64,000 bases of DNA, from assembly GCA_900469955.1 (NCBI GenBank), contig UBYX01000003.1, positions 62,001-126,000 on the forward strand, written 5' to 3'. Shown piece after piece: positions 62,942 to 64,000 of the stretch. Origin of the DNA: Hyphomicrobiales bacterium. Its GTDB lineage: Bacteria > Pseudomonadota > Alphaproteobacteria > Rhizobiales > Rhizobiaceae. Position 1 is the first letter of the stretch, and every line of letters begins with the position of its first letter. Both the position numbers and the translations under genes were made by a program. The notes under the pieces were generated by a model, which had not been told where the DNA came from, searched no databases, and saw nothing but the letters and a program-made list of their open reading frames with translations.

Positions 62942-64000
62942 ATGGCGGAAATCCGGGAAGCCCCTACCCGCCTGACGCCCATCGGCAACTTTATGGGGCT
63001 GCGTGGGACGATCATCTGTATCGGTCTGTTGCTTGCAGCCATCCTTGCGCTGCCCGGCCGGACCATTACGACCAAGTATGTCAACGACCTGTTCATTTTT
63101 CTGGATGGATCATACCGGATCTGGTCGGGCCAAGTGCCGAATCTCGACTTCCACAGCTCCCTCGGGCCGCTCGTGTTCTATTTGCCCGCCGTGGGATTTG
63201 GCCTTACCGGCAGCATGGGCGCTGCGATGCCCGTGGGCATGGGTATCTTGGTTCTCATGTTGGCGGTGGTCTCGGCGGAGATAATCGGCAGCCGCATGGC
63301 CTGGAAAACCGGTCTCCCCCTATCACTGTTCCTGCTTCTGATAGCAGCCGCTCCCGCCAACCCGGGCGAACGGATCGGCGAACTTTCCTTCGCGATGTTC
63401 TATAACCGCATGGGCTGGGCGGCATTGGGTCTTTTGCTGGTAATGTATCTGCCGCGCCGAACTCGTTCGGCAAAAACGGACCTGGTGGACGGGATCTGCG
63501 CATCTTTTCTCGTGCTCCTCATGCTCTACACGAAGATCACCTATGGTGTGGTCCAACTCGCCTTCTTGGTTTTTATGCTCTCCGATCGGCACCAGTTCCG
63601 CTGGGTCCTGCAGGCTTTGCTCACCATCGTAACCTTGCCGCTCCTCATCGAGTTGATCTGGCAAGGAGGGGGCATGTACCTTTCTGACATTCGCTCTGCG
63701 GCAGAGGTCAGCGGCGGCTTGCCGACAGCGCAAGGATTGGCGGATGTGGTTTCCAAGAACCTGCACGATATTGCCGTCTATGGGATATTTGCGTGCATCC
63801 TTGTCATCGCCCGACGGAGGTTCAGGGATGTCCTTTATATCGTCTTCTGCGCAACAACCGGGCTGCTGATCATCGACCAGAATTTCCAGTTCGTGGGGAT
63901 CCTAACGCTCGGAGCGAGTGCCTCTGTTATCGCCGACCTGCTTTTGCGATCGCAATTGCCAATCAAATACCGGGCTTTGGCAAGAGGGCTTCCTTTCCTT
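62942..64000 (+). CDS. Polytopic membrane protein, putative GT-C glycosyltransferase (paralogue 3, 3' truncated by window)
   Basis: An open frame from ATG 62942 to the window end (353 codons visible), with GAGGTGGG upstream. It repeats the paralogue 2 motifs: GRTITTKYVNDLFIFLDG, GQVPNLDFHSSLGPLVFYLP, FYNRMGWAALGLLLVMYL, LYTKITYGVVQLAF and IDQNFQFVGILTLG. It is the third tandem copy of this unnamed family; the C-terminal part lies beyond the window. Confidence 0.8.
   Translation, partial: MAEIREAPTRLTPIGNFMGLRGTIICIGLLLAAILALPGRTITTKYVNDLFIFLDGSYRIWSGQVPNLDFHSSLGPLVFYLPAVGFGLTGSMGAAMPVGMGILVLMLAVVSAEIIGSRMAWKTGLPLSLFLLLIAAAPANPGERIGELSFAMFYNRMGWAALGLLLVMYLPRRTRSAKTDLVDGICASFLVLLMLYTKITYGVVQLAFLVFMLSDRHQFRWVLQALLTIVTLPLLIELIWQGGGMYLSDIRSAAEVSGGLPTAQGLADVVSKNLHDIAVYGIFACILVIARRRFRDVLYIVFCATTGLLIIDQNFQFVGILTLGASASVIADLLLRSQLPIKYRALARGLPFL

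Noticed and set aside
1..64000. CRISPR arrays, tRNA/rRNA genes, insertion sequences, prophage
   Set aside because: No regular repeat-spacer pattern, tRNA-like cloverleaf, transposase or phage gene was seen on either strand.

Overview
The window is GC-rich, gene-dense DNA typical of the Rhizobiaceae (Rhizobium / Ensifer / Neorhizobium type), probably from a megaplasmid or chromid. I infer this from the families and their order: an ExsH-type secreted glycanase, an agp-type alpha-galactoside locus with a divergent AraC regulator, a LacI/lacEFG..K-shaped sugar operon, a cyoABCD quinol oxidase and a RirA-like iron box. No rRNA, tRNA, CRISPR array, IS element or phage gene was seen. Nearly all genes are intact and sit in tight operons with 4-bp ATGA overlaps.

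Layout. (1) 1-6.6 kb: an amino-acid or amine catabolic cluster: ornithine-cyclodeaminase-like protein (5' cut by the window), FAD amine oxidase, GntR/FCD regulator, M24 Xaa-Pro peptidase-like protein and a DHDPS-family lyase/aldolase, convergent through a bidirectional terminator with an MHS-type symporter. (2) 6.9-11.9 kb: cyoABCD plus a SURF1-like assembly factor. (3) 12.1-13.5 kb: secreted RTX + GH16 glycanase (exsH). (4) 13.8-21 kb: minus-strand CUT1 sugar ABC operon ending in a Gfo/Idh/MocA-aldo/keto-reductase fusion, with a divergent MelR-like AraC regulator. (5) 21-31.1 kb: alpha-galactoside locus: AraC (agpT-like), a GH4 enzyme, an oligopeptide-type ABC importer (agpA and partners, fused double ATPase) and a second GH4 closely resembling enterobacterial MelA. 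(6) 31.2-38.5 kb: LacI-family repressor that appears to start at CTG behind two tandem palindromic operators, then SBP-permease-permease-GH127-ATPase. This is the layout of rhizobial lacEFGZK with a GH127 beta-L-arabinofuranosidase-type gene where lacZ would be.

(7) 39-54.1 kb: a complete petrobactin-type siderophore system: asbA, asbB, asbC, a fused asbD-asbE and asbF, then an ECF sigma factor with a TGA-N9-TCA iron-box candidate upstream, FecR, an STN-containing TonB-dependent receptor, a DUF2218 protein and a FatB/YclQ-type binding protein with two FecCD permeases and an ATPase. Synthesis, signalling and uptake are contiguous on one strand.

(8) 54.1-55.5 kb: decayed DNA holding a frameshifted C-terminal AMP-ligase remnant, then a Crp/Fnr-type regulator. 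(9) 55.7-64 kb: a polyprenyl-phosphate arabinose (DPA) type pathway: HAD-UbiA fusion, GtrA, DprE1-like and DprE2-like enzymes, followed by three tandem paralogous polytopic membrane proteins (the last cut by the window end) that may be the glycosyltransferases using the lipid-linked sugar. This last cluster is the best candidate for a poorly described system: a mycobacterium-like arabinofuranose donor pathway coupled to an unnamed membrane protein family.
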